A stretch of DNA of 64,000 nucleotides, taken from assembly GCF_040807025.1 (NCBI RefSeq), contig NC_090981.1, positions 3,980,501-4,044,500 on the forward strand, in the 5' to 3' direction. Source of the DNA: Struthio camelus (Eukaryota; Chordata; Aves; Struthioniformes; Struthionidae). Numbering within the stretch: the first letter of the stretch is position 1; every line of letters starts with the position of its first letter. The position numbers were made by a program, and so were the translations under genes. This document shows, one piece after another, positions 38,745 to 51,000 of this stretch. Under the pieces are notes generated by a model that did not search any database, was not told where the DNA came from, and worked only from the letters and a program-made list of their open reading frames with translations.

Positions 38745-39076
38745 ATGGACCGCGTTGTGCCCACAGGCATCCAAACACTGCCATTGGTCACACTCCATCT
38801 GGATCCGTGTTCCTATTGGTGCATTCCGGATCCGTCACCAGCATGTGGACCCACCTGCCGACCAGCGCCTAGGCCCGCTCCCCTTCCAGAATGTTCCCCT
38901 TGATTGACAGTCACTCCCCACCAATGATTTGACAACATAAGGGTGGGACACAAGGGTTAACTAACTAAGGGTCACACAAAGGACAGCATGATTGACAGGA
39001 CACACAAACCACAAATAAAACCTTTCTAGCAGATTTAAAACATAACTTTCAATCTATTAAGGGTCCTGCTATGACA

Positions 39077-41420
39077 GTGTATATGAGATAACTTGCATGG
39101 ATTCTCTTCCTTGAGGATTGCTGGATCTGGAAAAGGCCATAGGACCTTAGGTCTCTTAGAGAAGGTCATCAATATAGCACATATGTCAACATTAAATACA
39201 TGCAATAAGGAGTTTTATTAGGTACAAATGCAGAACCCATGTCACTGGAATTCTTCTGGGTTGGATACTTTTGTCATACAGTGTGAACTGATTTGCTCGT
39301 TAGGTAAAACGGGCTGTGCAATTTATTGAGAGGTTAGTGTGCCTCCTTCAAACATATCTCAAATACTTTAGACAAACACACACATATTGAGTTCTTTAAT
39401 CAGAAGCCAAAAGGTGTATCTCTTTACATTGGCATCTCTTGGAAACAACTTCAGCTTGTCATCAGTTTAACCCAAAACTGTACTTGGCTCTGCTGAAATA
39501 GCTATGTGTTTCACCTTGGTTGAATGGCAGCCTTTGCCTTCTTTTGCTCTCTCTATGCTCATAGTACACACTGGACACACTTCTCTGACTCAAAATTATT
39601 GCAAAGATGAGAACTTAAAGTCACTGCTAGGTGTTACCCATTGATCAGATTGAAACATTTAAATTGACAAAACAAGAACATCACCAGGTTTCTTTAACCT
39701 GGATTTGCAGTCCTATGCTGCAAAAGGTCCCCACTGGGTGGTGAGGACCCACTGCCCACACTGTATGCAGTCAGAGGGATTTGCTTCAGGCTGGCACCGG
39801 TCTACCTCTGTGAGCTTGTGCCCTCCAGGATCACTCCCCCATGTGAACCAAAGAATAGTAAGTAGAGACCAACAGGAAAATCACTTCAAAGGTGCGCTTC
39901 TAATCCAAACCATAATGCAAATATAGACTTACCCTCATTTGGCTTTTTTCTCTTCTCTTTGGGACTTCTGCTCTTGACTCCAGCAAGAACAGAATTTGGA
40001 GAAGGAGGAGAGATTTATGAAGCCCCATACCTGCTCTGCATACTGCCTAGCTTTTCCTTTTAAATGTTTAATCTTTTATTGTATCCATATTTCCTCTAAT
40101 ACACTGTTCCTTACTGCTTTTAAAGTCTTTCAAAGTGTTTTGTCTTTTTTTCCTTCTTCTTTCCAGCTTATCTCTTCAGGAAGTTCTTTTTCATTTATTT
40201 GGTATTTATTTTGATTTCTGTGTTTTCTTCTGTACACGTTTGTCCTCTGCTAATCATTAGCACAGTGCATTTCTACTTTTGATTCAGTCTTCCTTCTTTT
40301 CCCTCTTTTATGACTTTATTACATTTCTTGGCATGGGACGAGGAGGATTGGGTTTGTTTGCCAACTATAGCTAGTGAAATTGTTTATGGAGGGCAAAAGA
40401 GTTTGGAAGAGTTGCCCTTCAAAGTCAGATGATATGGAGGCCTGTGGAGGGATGGACCTCTGTCATAAGGCTTATGTCCAGTTCTTAACTTCCCTAAAGA
40501 CAAAACTTGTTTTTATCCAGAGAAGAGGCACAGTGTGAAAACCTAATCAGGGTTTTGTTGTAACACCCTTTTTTAAAAAAGATCTGACAATATATCCAAA
40601 TGAACAAAATATCCTTCCTTTCAATACTATGCAACATGTCTGTATTTTCTGCTTAAAAATTTATAGTGTGCCATATTTTTACTAATGGGCAGAGTCTGTA
40701 CATAAGGCTACCCCTGGGGAGTATAACTAAGGGAAGAATTGTGGCTCTGGACTTCAGTTAGGTTTAGGGAAAATATGACCCTGTTGGAGACCACTGCCCC
40801 AGAGTTTATCTGGTAGCTGCTGACGGCAAGCCGACATTGGAGGGGAATAACAAAAACACTGAAGCTGCACAGATGGAAGGACCTTAAAGGGTTATCATCA
40901 TCTTGAGACGTGTATGTCTGGAGAGGGTCTTTGTGAGCATAACTGTGCAGAAAAGAGAGGCTGAAGAAAGAGGCTGAAGGGAAACAGGTGGACTGGAAAG
41001 AGGAGGAGGGAGGAAAGAGTGAGAAGTACATGAGTTACATGCAGTCGTATGAGTACTGGGAGAATGGAGCTGATATAAATCAGAAAGGAGACTCCCTTCC
41101 CTCCCCTCCACTTCCCTTTGTTTGCCTCCACATTTCTATTTCTCGTTTGTCATCTTTTTAAGACTTTATGATATACTTATCACTACAAAGGCCAGTGCTG
41201 GCTCTTGACAAATTGGCTGGTGCTCTTTGTTTGTATTTTTCCATTTATAAAACTGTTAAAGAATTAGGAAGTTTAGTCTCCCTATAGCCAATATAATATA
41301 CTTCTAATGACCTAAACACATTGCTGAGACAGTAGTGCCTCTTTAAGGGTATAAAATATGTGCTACACAGTGCCCGGTGGTAAACCAGTGCAATAGAAGA
41401 GACTAATAAAAAACAAATTA
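39077..41420. other. Intergenic, nothing recognised
   Basis: Region behind the ALDH1A1 3' end; AT-rich with a purine-rich patch near 40920-41110. Open frames there are short and compositionally biased. Confidence 0.5.
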
Positions 41421-41429
41421 TTTTTAAGG

Positions 41430-41977
41430 TGAATTTTAATATTGTTTAATATTATCCAGATTACATTTGTGTAGTACTTAATATGATGAACAAATTCAAC
41501 ATTCTAAGAAATATATCTAGAAGTCTATGATTCCCCAAAGACACAGAAAAGTATCTATCTGCTAGTTACTCATAAGTGCTTTTGTTAAGGCCACAAAGAA
41601 AAGAAAATGCAAAGAGAAGCTTGCCATCTAACATTTAGAAAAGCACACAAATTCAAGCTGTACCTGTATAGTGTACTGCAAAAGGAACATTTTTATAGCG
41701 CTACAGATAACTTCAAATGAAAATAAAAAATAGTTCTTTCTTAATATGAATTTCAAAATGTTAGCTATGTTCTAGACATTAAAGTTTCCCTTTCTCAGTT
41801 AATCACATTTTAATTTTCTACATTATTGTTTATATTGTTAATGTAAGCAAGTATCTCTTATACAATCAGAAAGCAAAAAGGCTAATGAATAATTTGGGAT
41901 ATAAAACTTAGAATTTAGATGGCCTTTGCAGAGTCATTTAGCATTTGAAGAAGCTAAATTCAACACCTCAAGCAGCA
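41430..41977 (-). other. ALDH1A1: Probable ALDH1A1 3' untranslated region
   Basis: AT-rich sequence following the stop codon. On the minus strand ATTAAA polyadenylation signals occur near 41446-41451 and 41434-41439, about 530 nt after the stop. No AATAAA was seen in this interval, so the end is inferred. Confidence 0.4.
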
Positions 41978-42050
41978 TTATGAGTTCTTCTGTGGGATTT
42001 TGATTGTGACAGTCTTAACTTCTGTGTATTCATGAAGGCCATATTCTCCC
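41978..42050 (-). CDS. ALDH1A1: ALDH1A1 exon 13 (C-terminus)
   Basis: 73 nt: a G completing Met, then [14 protein letters not shown] and [12 protein letters not shown] at 41980-41978. The acceptor reads TCTAG. Confidence 0.95.
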
Positions 42051-45000
42051 CTAGATAAAAGAGAACCAAAAGCAGTACTCAGACTAATGCTTTTTATATG
42101 AGTTATGTCCTGGATGGGATTTTCTGTGGTGCTGTACAATTGGCCAGATGTATAGCCAGCACCCTAGGCATATTCTGAAGACGTCTGTGCGGCTAGACTG
42201 CTGCTGGATGCTTTTTGAAAAGGAACGGCAATCGTTTCCCATGAAAAGTGGGAGAGAGAACAATTTCACTTTTGTGTAAAAGAATGCTGTTTAATCAATT
42301 TAGTGCATTTCTAAATTGGGCTTCTGACCACCAAATCAGGGACATACTAGGTCTTCACAAGCATGCTCAACAAGTCTTTTGCAAAGGTCTTCCTCAGCTG
42401 TCAGTTTTCCCCAGAGTCAAAGAACAGGTGCTTCATCTCAAGTAAATGGGGGGACATACATACATGATTAATCCACTACAATCTCTCTCAGACAGTGAAA
42501 AAATCTTAACTCTTACTGACATGTAATTAGCATGATTCCACCTTTAAATTTTACATTATGAGATGAAATTGCTTGTGTGCCTAGCTGTTTTGTATTTGAT
42601 GCAGTCACAGAATTTGGATAAATGATTGTTTTATAGAACAATAAGTTACTAGAATATAATGCTATCCAGTTCCCACAGCTATCTTACTAAATACATACGT
42701 ATGCAAAACAGAAATCTGTGCTCAGGACTGTGTGATGTGGGAAAACGTTTACTAATCTCCTTTTCATACTATTTTGAAGAGGCATTCTGTTAATATGTAA
42801 TATTCAATACTTTACTTCACAATAGTATTAAGATTCCAAGAATTATTTAGGGAGTTTTCTTCTGGTATTCAAGGAAGTTCTATATATACCTTGATACATT
42901 GACTTTCTGATTATTACAGTGTAATTGTTTCACATTTATTTCTTCCACTCCTAAAATTTTTTGTTACATGTTGTTTACAAAATTATTTGGCATTAAATTT
43001 CTTTTTTCCATGGCAGCAGTCTATCTAGTACTAATTCCTTCCTTTCCCTATGACAGAAGCATTTTTTGTTGGTTCACTACTTGTAATTATGCACCAAACA
43101 TTAGGAAAAAAATTCATATGCACAAAAGCTGGACTCATTTAAAATGCACTGTTATAGACAATATTAATCTTTATGATATTATATTATTGTTTTCTTGTTA
43201 TTTCCAGCAGATAAATCCCCAAAGTATTTCTGCAAAGGACAGTAATTCAGAATTGATGATCTCCCAATTTTTGGCATTCAGCAAATGCAAAACAGGCCTT
43301 GATAGTAATGGCCTAAATTATTTTTTTTATTTTGACATTTTCTAAAGCTCTCAGCATTGGCATAACTATGTTTCTTTTGACGTCAGTGGGAACCTTGCCA
43401 TCAGGAGCAGATTGAGTCCAGTGATGAGCAAGCTAGCCTTTCTCTCTCTTTAAAAAAAAAAAAAAAAGGAAAAGAAGCTCTGATGCATTACACCTGCACA
43501 CATATTATCGAATTACTTCCATAATTCACTAAAAGTACTTTGCATTTGAATTAACAAAAGGGAAAACTTACATGTTTTGATATTTATTCTTTTCTGTAAA
43601 AATAATTTGGTTGCTATTCTCACTTATTTGGCATTCTTTAGCAAAAGGCTGCTTGTAATTTATGTTCCAAAAAACCCCAGAAGACATAATGCTATATAAT
43701 GTAACAAACAAATATGATCTCTGATGTTTCATGATCTAACACATTACAGGATTTGTTTGCTAATATGAAGATCAGAATGAATGCAGATAAAACAAGACAT
43801 GATTCAAATTGAAACTGGACTAAACCTTAGATGTTCAAAACAATTTGGTTAGCTTTTCATTTGTGTATACTTCTGCACTACTAGTTTGGGAAAAGGCTAA
43901 AGGCTTAAAGACCTCAGAGAGCTATTTTTGTCATTACTTTTGACCAAGCTGGATAGTACTGCAAAAACATTGTTGCCACAACATTGTCAACCTGAAAACT
44001 CTTTTCTAAATCAAAGATTTTGAAACTGGAGCAAGAAGGTCTTATGATTTCAAAAACTGAGCACTTAAAGGGGATTTGACAAACTATGCATGACTGTATG
44101 TATATTTTCATGCAAATGACATTGTATATATATGCAAAAATTGCACAGTGTAAGCACAATGATCAGTTTTGCATATATATGCAAGCTACTAAAAGCCATA
44201 ATTTTGAAAAGACGTGTGTATGTAAATAATTTTCTTACTGTTTTTATAGACGAAATCTTTGCTTGGCATTGTCCCTAATAATAGGGACAAAATCTCAAAC
44301 TGGGCATCCTAGTCACGAATATTAATAGTGGGCTTTGGAATTTCATTTTGAAGTTCTTGCGAATCTAAACTTAGAAAAATATTTACTTACATTTCTCGTC
44401 CATTTCCTGACATCTTAAATCCTCCAAAAGGACACTGAGCAGACAATGCACTATAGCAATTAACCCTGGAAAAATAGGAAAATGACTTTACGCAGTGTGG
44501 TACAATTTTTCCTTCTGAAAAATCAGTGTTGTTCCTTTGACTGTAATAAACCTATGGTGATATTCACAAACTACATATGACTACATATATTTCAAAAATC
44601 CATGTAGATTAAGGTTCAGAGAAACAAAATATCACTAGAAATTATACTACTAGATATGACCAGGTTTTACCATTGATCAAGGGTCTTCAGAGTGACAGTC
44701 TAATCTTTATGCTGATAACTATGGCAAATCTCCTTCCTAGCTACTGCATCAGCTCTCAAACCAAAGAATAGTCATGGTTAGTCTTCTGCAGGTACACTTC
44801 CAATAGGCAAAATTAGGATCACTTCAGTCCCTATTTAGGAAATGTTGTTTGATTCTGCTCAGTGGTTTAGCTATTCTATATTGTTGTTGAGGACAGAAAT
44901 ATATTAACAGGTAGGCTTGTTATTAAGAAAGGAATTTCACACGGAGAATTTGTAGCATGAAGAGTTTTAGTGGAATGAGCATTCTGCTCACTAGCTGAGA

Positions 45001-48000
45001 AGCTCTTTCTGTCTTGTAACAATGGCAAATAAGAGATTCTCCATTTTCAGACCTTATAATTTTTTCTACTCTCACTGCCAGCCTACTGATTTCAGCAAAA
45101 GAGGTTCTTCTCATAGCTGAGGATTTCTAGACAGACCAACACTGACATAAGATTAAAAAATAAAGTTATTGTTTTTCTTTTAAACTTTCTTCCTTTTAAA
45201 AGAATACTAACTCTTGAGTTAAAATAGTTAACTGAGCTTTAGAAAGTATGTTTGTTTAGGTCACAGGGCCTGGGCAGGAATTTGTGCTGGCTGCAAGAGA
45301 TATAATGTTTTGTGTTCAAGTAAAACTGGCTGTTCTCTGTCTGATGCAGTGATATCTGTAGGGAAATACAGGTCTCCTTGCCAGTGATAGTCATGAGACT
45401 TAGTCTGCTCTTCCTCCAGGCTTTCACTCTTGCTTCTCCCAGCCTTTCCCTTCCCGGCTCCCTGCAGGTTGCCTCTTTCTGCTCCACCTCAGTGTGGCAG
45501 CTTCTTTGGCTCCTTCTCCTGCCTCGTAGTTCCCCTTGGCATCTGCTCCTGCCTCCTTGCACCAGGCCTCCTCCCATTTCTGGTTCCACCCTTCTTGGAG
45601 CCACATTTTATCTACCATTTCAATAACAAGAGGACATTCTGCCCAGGCTAATGGCCAAAGGCCTTCAAATAATGGATTTTTTGACATAGGACAAAAAGTG
45701 ATCCCTCCAAACTGAGTATACGTTGGGCTCTCCCAGGATCCTGAATGGGAAGGAAAGTAGCGCTCTCACTGGATTCCTTTTTCTCTCTTTTCCTTTTAAG
45801 CAAGTCACTTTCATTTTTCAGACTGACTTTACAGGAAAATCATGTGAAGACTTGCAAGAAATATTTATTTCATAGCTCATTAAGTGTGGAAAGGTGGGGG
45901 GAAAGAGAGACAGAGGAGGATGGCATTAATCTACCTCTTTGAAGATGGCCAAGAATTGAAATATAAATGTCTACCTCCCCCCAATTACTGCCATTGGCAC
46001 TCGCAGATCTGAAGGAGGAAGAATTAAGTCATTACTTACCATACTGTTCCAGCCTGAAGAGCAGCTGTAAATGTCAGTGCTTTATCAACATCTTTGGTAA
46101 AAACTGCTGCTGCTAAGCCATAGGTAGTATTGTTTGCCCTCCTGATAACTTCATCTGTAGTTTTAAACTTCATGATTTGTTGAACAGGTCCAAATATCTG
46201 TTTCAGACACACACACACACATGAAGTGGATTAGTATAGCTCATTATTATGAATCATTTATATTTTTAAAAATTATTTCTTTCAGATGAGCCTTATTCCT
46301 ACACTCATTTAGTCAAGAGTATGCCTCTTAGAACAGAATAATAAAGTATTGTAAGTTCACATAACCATAAGATTTGTATATTATGCTGCATATCAAGCCT
46401 ACTGTAAAAGGATTAATAAAGCAATAAATAATAAATGAATTGAAAATAAATGATGAAAATAAATGAAGAAGAAGAGACTTTATTTTATTTTCTAAACTCC
46501 AGTTAATTGGAAAAGGCATTCAGCTTCTCCTTCTCCTGAACTTTTTATTAGATTTTTATTGCTGCAAGTAAGCTGCACAACCAGACATATATGTAAAGTA
46601 AAACAACTAATTATGGTTTCCTTCTGGGTGTTAAGTGTTATACAAGAAAATACTCTGTCAGAGTCAGCTTTCCTGCTACCACCTCACTCTGTGTTCTCAA
46701 CCAGAGATGTCAGTGCCACCACACAGTGCTATTGTTAGGCAGGGGAAGGGGGGCATTGACACATCAAATGAGTTTTCTTCCCATGGAAATCATCATGAGC
46801 TTTCCACATGATTTTACTGGAAAGAGTGTTTGGTGCTAAATTTCTAACTATAGTTGCAGGGTTTGATTTACATAAATCAGAAAGCCTCCACAATTCAACC
46901 TGTGATATTCAGAACCTGAATATTTTTAAATTGCCTTAGCTCACTATGGTTTCATTATTCAATAGTTCTGAAATAGCATGAGAAGAGCAGTTCTTGTGGT
47001 ACTGCTGACCCACAGGAAACAAATAAATCTGTGAAGAAACATCTCTCTCTGCAATTTCCCACCTGACTCCCAGACCAGCAAAAACAATCAAAATTACTTC
47101 TCAGACAGTGCCCTCCTATTTTCCTCCCCTTTATAATGAACTCTAGATGGTTCAGTGCTAATTTTAAGTCAGCCTATTGACTCTTGCTCAATGCACTGGA
47201 TACTTTTAGCAGAATGCATCTGCAGTATTGCTGGCTATGTAAAGTAACACCTAGGTTTGCAATGATTTTGAAGGAGTCATCTAGTATGCAGAAGTATAAC
47301 GGGCACCAATTGCAGCACAATTGTAGCTGTTAAAATCAAGGTGAATGTAAAAAAACAGAGAGAGAGGAGGCCAGGACTGTACTTTGAGGCTGTGTTTACA
47401 CAATTAATTTTCTCAAGCAAAGCAGCTCTGCACTCCTAACCCTCTCCCCTCCCTTCCAGTTGGCCATTGCTGTCTAGGCACTGCCCCCTTAGTGCAGGCT
47501 CCTTCAACACTGCATGGGTGCATCTGCAAACTGATCCAGGTTAAATAAACCCTGCAGAGGTAAAATTGCGCTTTGTTGTCATTGATATCAAAAAAAAAAT
47601 GCTTGTGGAAGCACAGCCAAACTCTTGTCTCATTGCAGAATAGCTCCTTGTTGCAGAGCTGCTTCAAAACCCCAACTGGCGTGGCTCCTTATGCAGTGCA
47701 ATGAATTTGCAAGCTGTGCCTCCAAGGTTTGTTTCTCTGTTATAGGTTACCATGACTCTGGTATGAGAGACACGGGAGTGATGTAATTAACAGTCCCAAC
47801 CTTAACATTTCTTATCTCCTATCAGCTTAAGCTGGAGCCTTTGTTGGCAGGCCAGCCTCCTTCTCCTCTCCCTCACCTCCACGGAGTTGCTGAAACGGGC
47901 ACAAGAAACTAAGAAAAGGATTTTAAACCGCACCAGGCTGGAATGACAGATTTACTGGGAACATTATTATGTAGCCACTTGACCTTCTAAATGGATATTT

Positions 48001-51000
48001 TGTACAGACATTTAAACAGACAATCTCCAGTGAAAGTACAAACTGCCAGGAATTTATTTACCTCTTCTTTGGCGATGCGCATATCATCTGTAACATTAGA
48101 AAACACTGTGGGCTGGATGAAGTAACCTTTGTCTCCCCATGGACCTCCTCCACATTCCAGTTTGGCTCCTTCTTTTTTTCCACTCTCAATTAGCTCCAGT
48201 ATTTTTTGAAACTGCTCCTTATCAATCTAGAAGAAAAGATATTGCAGGGATGAAAACAGTGTACACTGATAACAATTCTTTTCTAACTCATTAGCTGCGC
48301 CATAACAATGTTCTAGCTTTATTCAATTGTACGTGTTGAAGTGAAACAGCTGGAGAGCCCTACAAACATTCTGCTCTTAACTTCTCAAAACTTTACAGGC
48401 TTTTCTCAGATAGATCAGTAATCAGAAATTTAGGCGTAAGAGAATCAGCTCTATGAGGTCTGATATCCTGTTTTCCCTTAGTAAAAAAAAAAAAAGAAAG
48501 AAAAATAAAGAAAAATGTATTCTATATTTCTTTCAATACTCATGTCAACTACAAATTGTCCATTAAAATTAGAATTGCTGGGCTCGATTCTGCAGTCATA
48601 ACAGAGGGTTTGATGCAGCCAGTGGGATTCTTCCACACTTCACTAGGGCCAGTAGATTGGCCCTGCTGTTTTCCTAAACTATTTAAAGAAAGTTAAAAAG
48701 CAACAACGATACAATATAACTGAAATTCATTACTGTTTCCAGTTCATTCTGACATGTTAGTGGAATAAAGCCTTTTACATTTGAGCCTGAGAAACATAGA
48801 TGGCAGATTGTTTACTGGATGAAGCCAACTCCTGTCCCTCACACAAACCCACTGACAAATACAACCTATGTATGTCAAGCATTTTTTTGGCTCTGTGGTA
48901 TAGCAGAATGCACAGTGTTTGTCTGGGAAAGGAGTTTACGATGGCAGTACAAAGAGGCTTGCCTTCCTCTAACCCCTTCCAGTTTTCAGTGGCAAAGAGA
49001 TAACTGGAAATAGGGCTGTAGCTCCCTAGAAAGTTCTAAATGGGGTATAGAAATAGCTTACTCTTCCTTTCCTCTCCTCCCCTCTCCACATCAACACTTC
49101 ACCGCTTCATACCCACAGGGAAATTTTGTACAAGGTAACATTTATTTCAAGAGAAAGTCAATGGTAAAGCTTGCTTGTTAGAGGCCATTTTCACAATTTC
49201 ATTGTTCTTGTCTTAATTTTTTTCAAAGTTCAACCCTTCAAGCACTGGCTCATGAAGACACTGAGATTACTTCCAGGGGGACAGTTACTCTTGCATAGAA
49301 GATGCTTCTCTGTGGTCATACTACAACATTCAGCAAGGGATCATGTATATCTTATTCTTTTTTGCCATTTCAGCTTAAGGAACAAGTATTACTGTGGTCA
49401 TAAAGTAAAACAGTATTTTTAAAAGGTTTTGGGGAATCCTGGAGGCATATTAGACTAAACAGTTATTCAACAAAAAATGTGCTAAAAGCTTATTTTTATA
49501 AGAATATTTATTTATAAGGATATTTATAAGAATGTGATTCTTAGTTCCCTGCACTCCCTTTGTCATTATGCTTTCAAACAATTGCCTCATTGCACACTGA
49601 AGACATACAATTTCTGCTACTCTGGTGACTTCTTGTGCGTAAACATTACAAAGAGAAGAAAACGTTTGGATGATACAGCTCATGTTGCTTACAGTTGTTC
49701 CTTTGTTATTATTATCATCGTCATTATTTTTCTTAATAATGTGTGAATTAGCATATATATGTTCTTGTGCATTCCAACGGGGCCTTCGGCTCTTCCTTGG
49801 TGCCCACTGTGCAAAGCGGTGCCAAGGCAGGTGCTGCCCTGCAGAGCCTGCACGCTGCAGAGATGGCAAATACAGCTTTCGAGGCAACTCTATGACAAGA
49901 GAACATAGCGATATGCCTGACCCAAGATACCTTTTTTCATTTTGATAGAGAAGTAGGCAAAGCACAGCAAGGAAGTTAAAGACAAAGAGAGGTATTTAAA
50001 GTAATTACCACAAAAGAAATGAATCTAAATTGCATGGTTACAATTTTCCATTAAAATTGGAATGGAAGAGCAGCACAGACAAAAGTAGAACATACTAGTT
50101 CTAGAAGGAGAAACTTTGCTAACCTGTGAAGAAGTTGTCTGCTAAAGCTTGCTAGGAAGAAAAAGAGGTCAAGAAAGGCAAATGCTGAGCCTGATGGAGA
50201 AAGAAGTTCTCATTTTCTTTCAACTATTCTCAACAATGCCATTTTCAAGTGTTTAACCTTTCATTTTGGTTAGTAAAATTTATTTTTCTCTATCATTTAA
50301 ATTATTAGTACAAAAATTATTAGTGCAGAAATAAAGCAACAATAACATGAGGGCAGATTCCTCTTAGTTTAGTATTAACTATATACTAGGCTGAAAAACA
50401 GACACTGAATTCTCAGGATATCAAAATAGCATCCTTAGTATTTTCAAGTTCTCCAAAGCTTGTGTGGCTTGGAATGCAGTTTTCTAATTTGCTTGGTTTC
50501 TTTGGTTATATAAAATGACTGTGATAGCTAGTAGAGAACATGTTATCATTATCAACCGTGTGGGAGTTTCCTTCACTCCAGCTTTTGCTTTATCTCTGAT
50601 ACAGTTCCTTTATTCTGTAAGGATTAAATGGGTACATAATAACTCTGCCAAGAAAGTGTACATCCTGTAGTACAAACTGATATGTGAATAAGACTCTAGA
50701 TGAAAACTAATTTTAAAATTCTCTGATGTAATCCACGGACATGTGATAGCAATGCTTTCTAATGTTGCATGTTAGCATTCATGGGCAGCTGTTGGCATAA
50801 TCTTTTAACATAGGCAGGAAAAAGTACAAAATTATGCATTTAAATTGTGCAGTACTCTAAAATTGAGAGTCTGATAATGATACACTAGCACCTTGGAAAA
50901 GGGGAAAAGACACTATTAGCTTTGATTTCCTCAAGTTGCTCACTTACAGTGGCATTATTTGAATACAATGCTATTAGCAATCTCTGACATGGGTGATTGA

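Larger units (their letters stand above)
37917..39076 (-). mobile_element. Long LTR, antisense, with internal repeats
   Basis: On the minus strand it starts TGTCATAGCAGGACCC and ends GGAGTAGGGACA, so TGTC...GACA termini. Promoter-like features lie in order: two CCAAT boxes (about 38784 and 38813), then TATAAAGAG at 38736-38744. An ATTAAA near 37975 could end transcripts. It is GC-rich in the middle and carries several CpGs. No adjoining coding sequence is seen. Flanks (TATAGG and GTGTAT) do not give a clean target duplication. Length 1160 bases is long but possible for an ERVL-type LTR. Confidence 0.6.

Noticed and set aside
42968..43345. 125-codon open frame on the + strand
   Set aside because: Lies in ALDH1A1 intron 12, AT-rich, with Phe/Ile/Asn bias expected by chance.
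45239..45687. Several open frames on both strands
   Set aside because: A pyrimidine-rich patch in an intron removes stops by composition alone.
49450..49965. 171-codon open frame on the minus strand
   Set aside because: It lies inside ALDH1A1 intron 9, includes poly-Asn/Asp low-complexity stretches from an ATT/ATC repeat, and has no recognisable domain or splice context.
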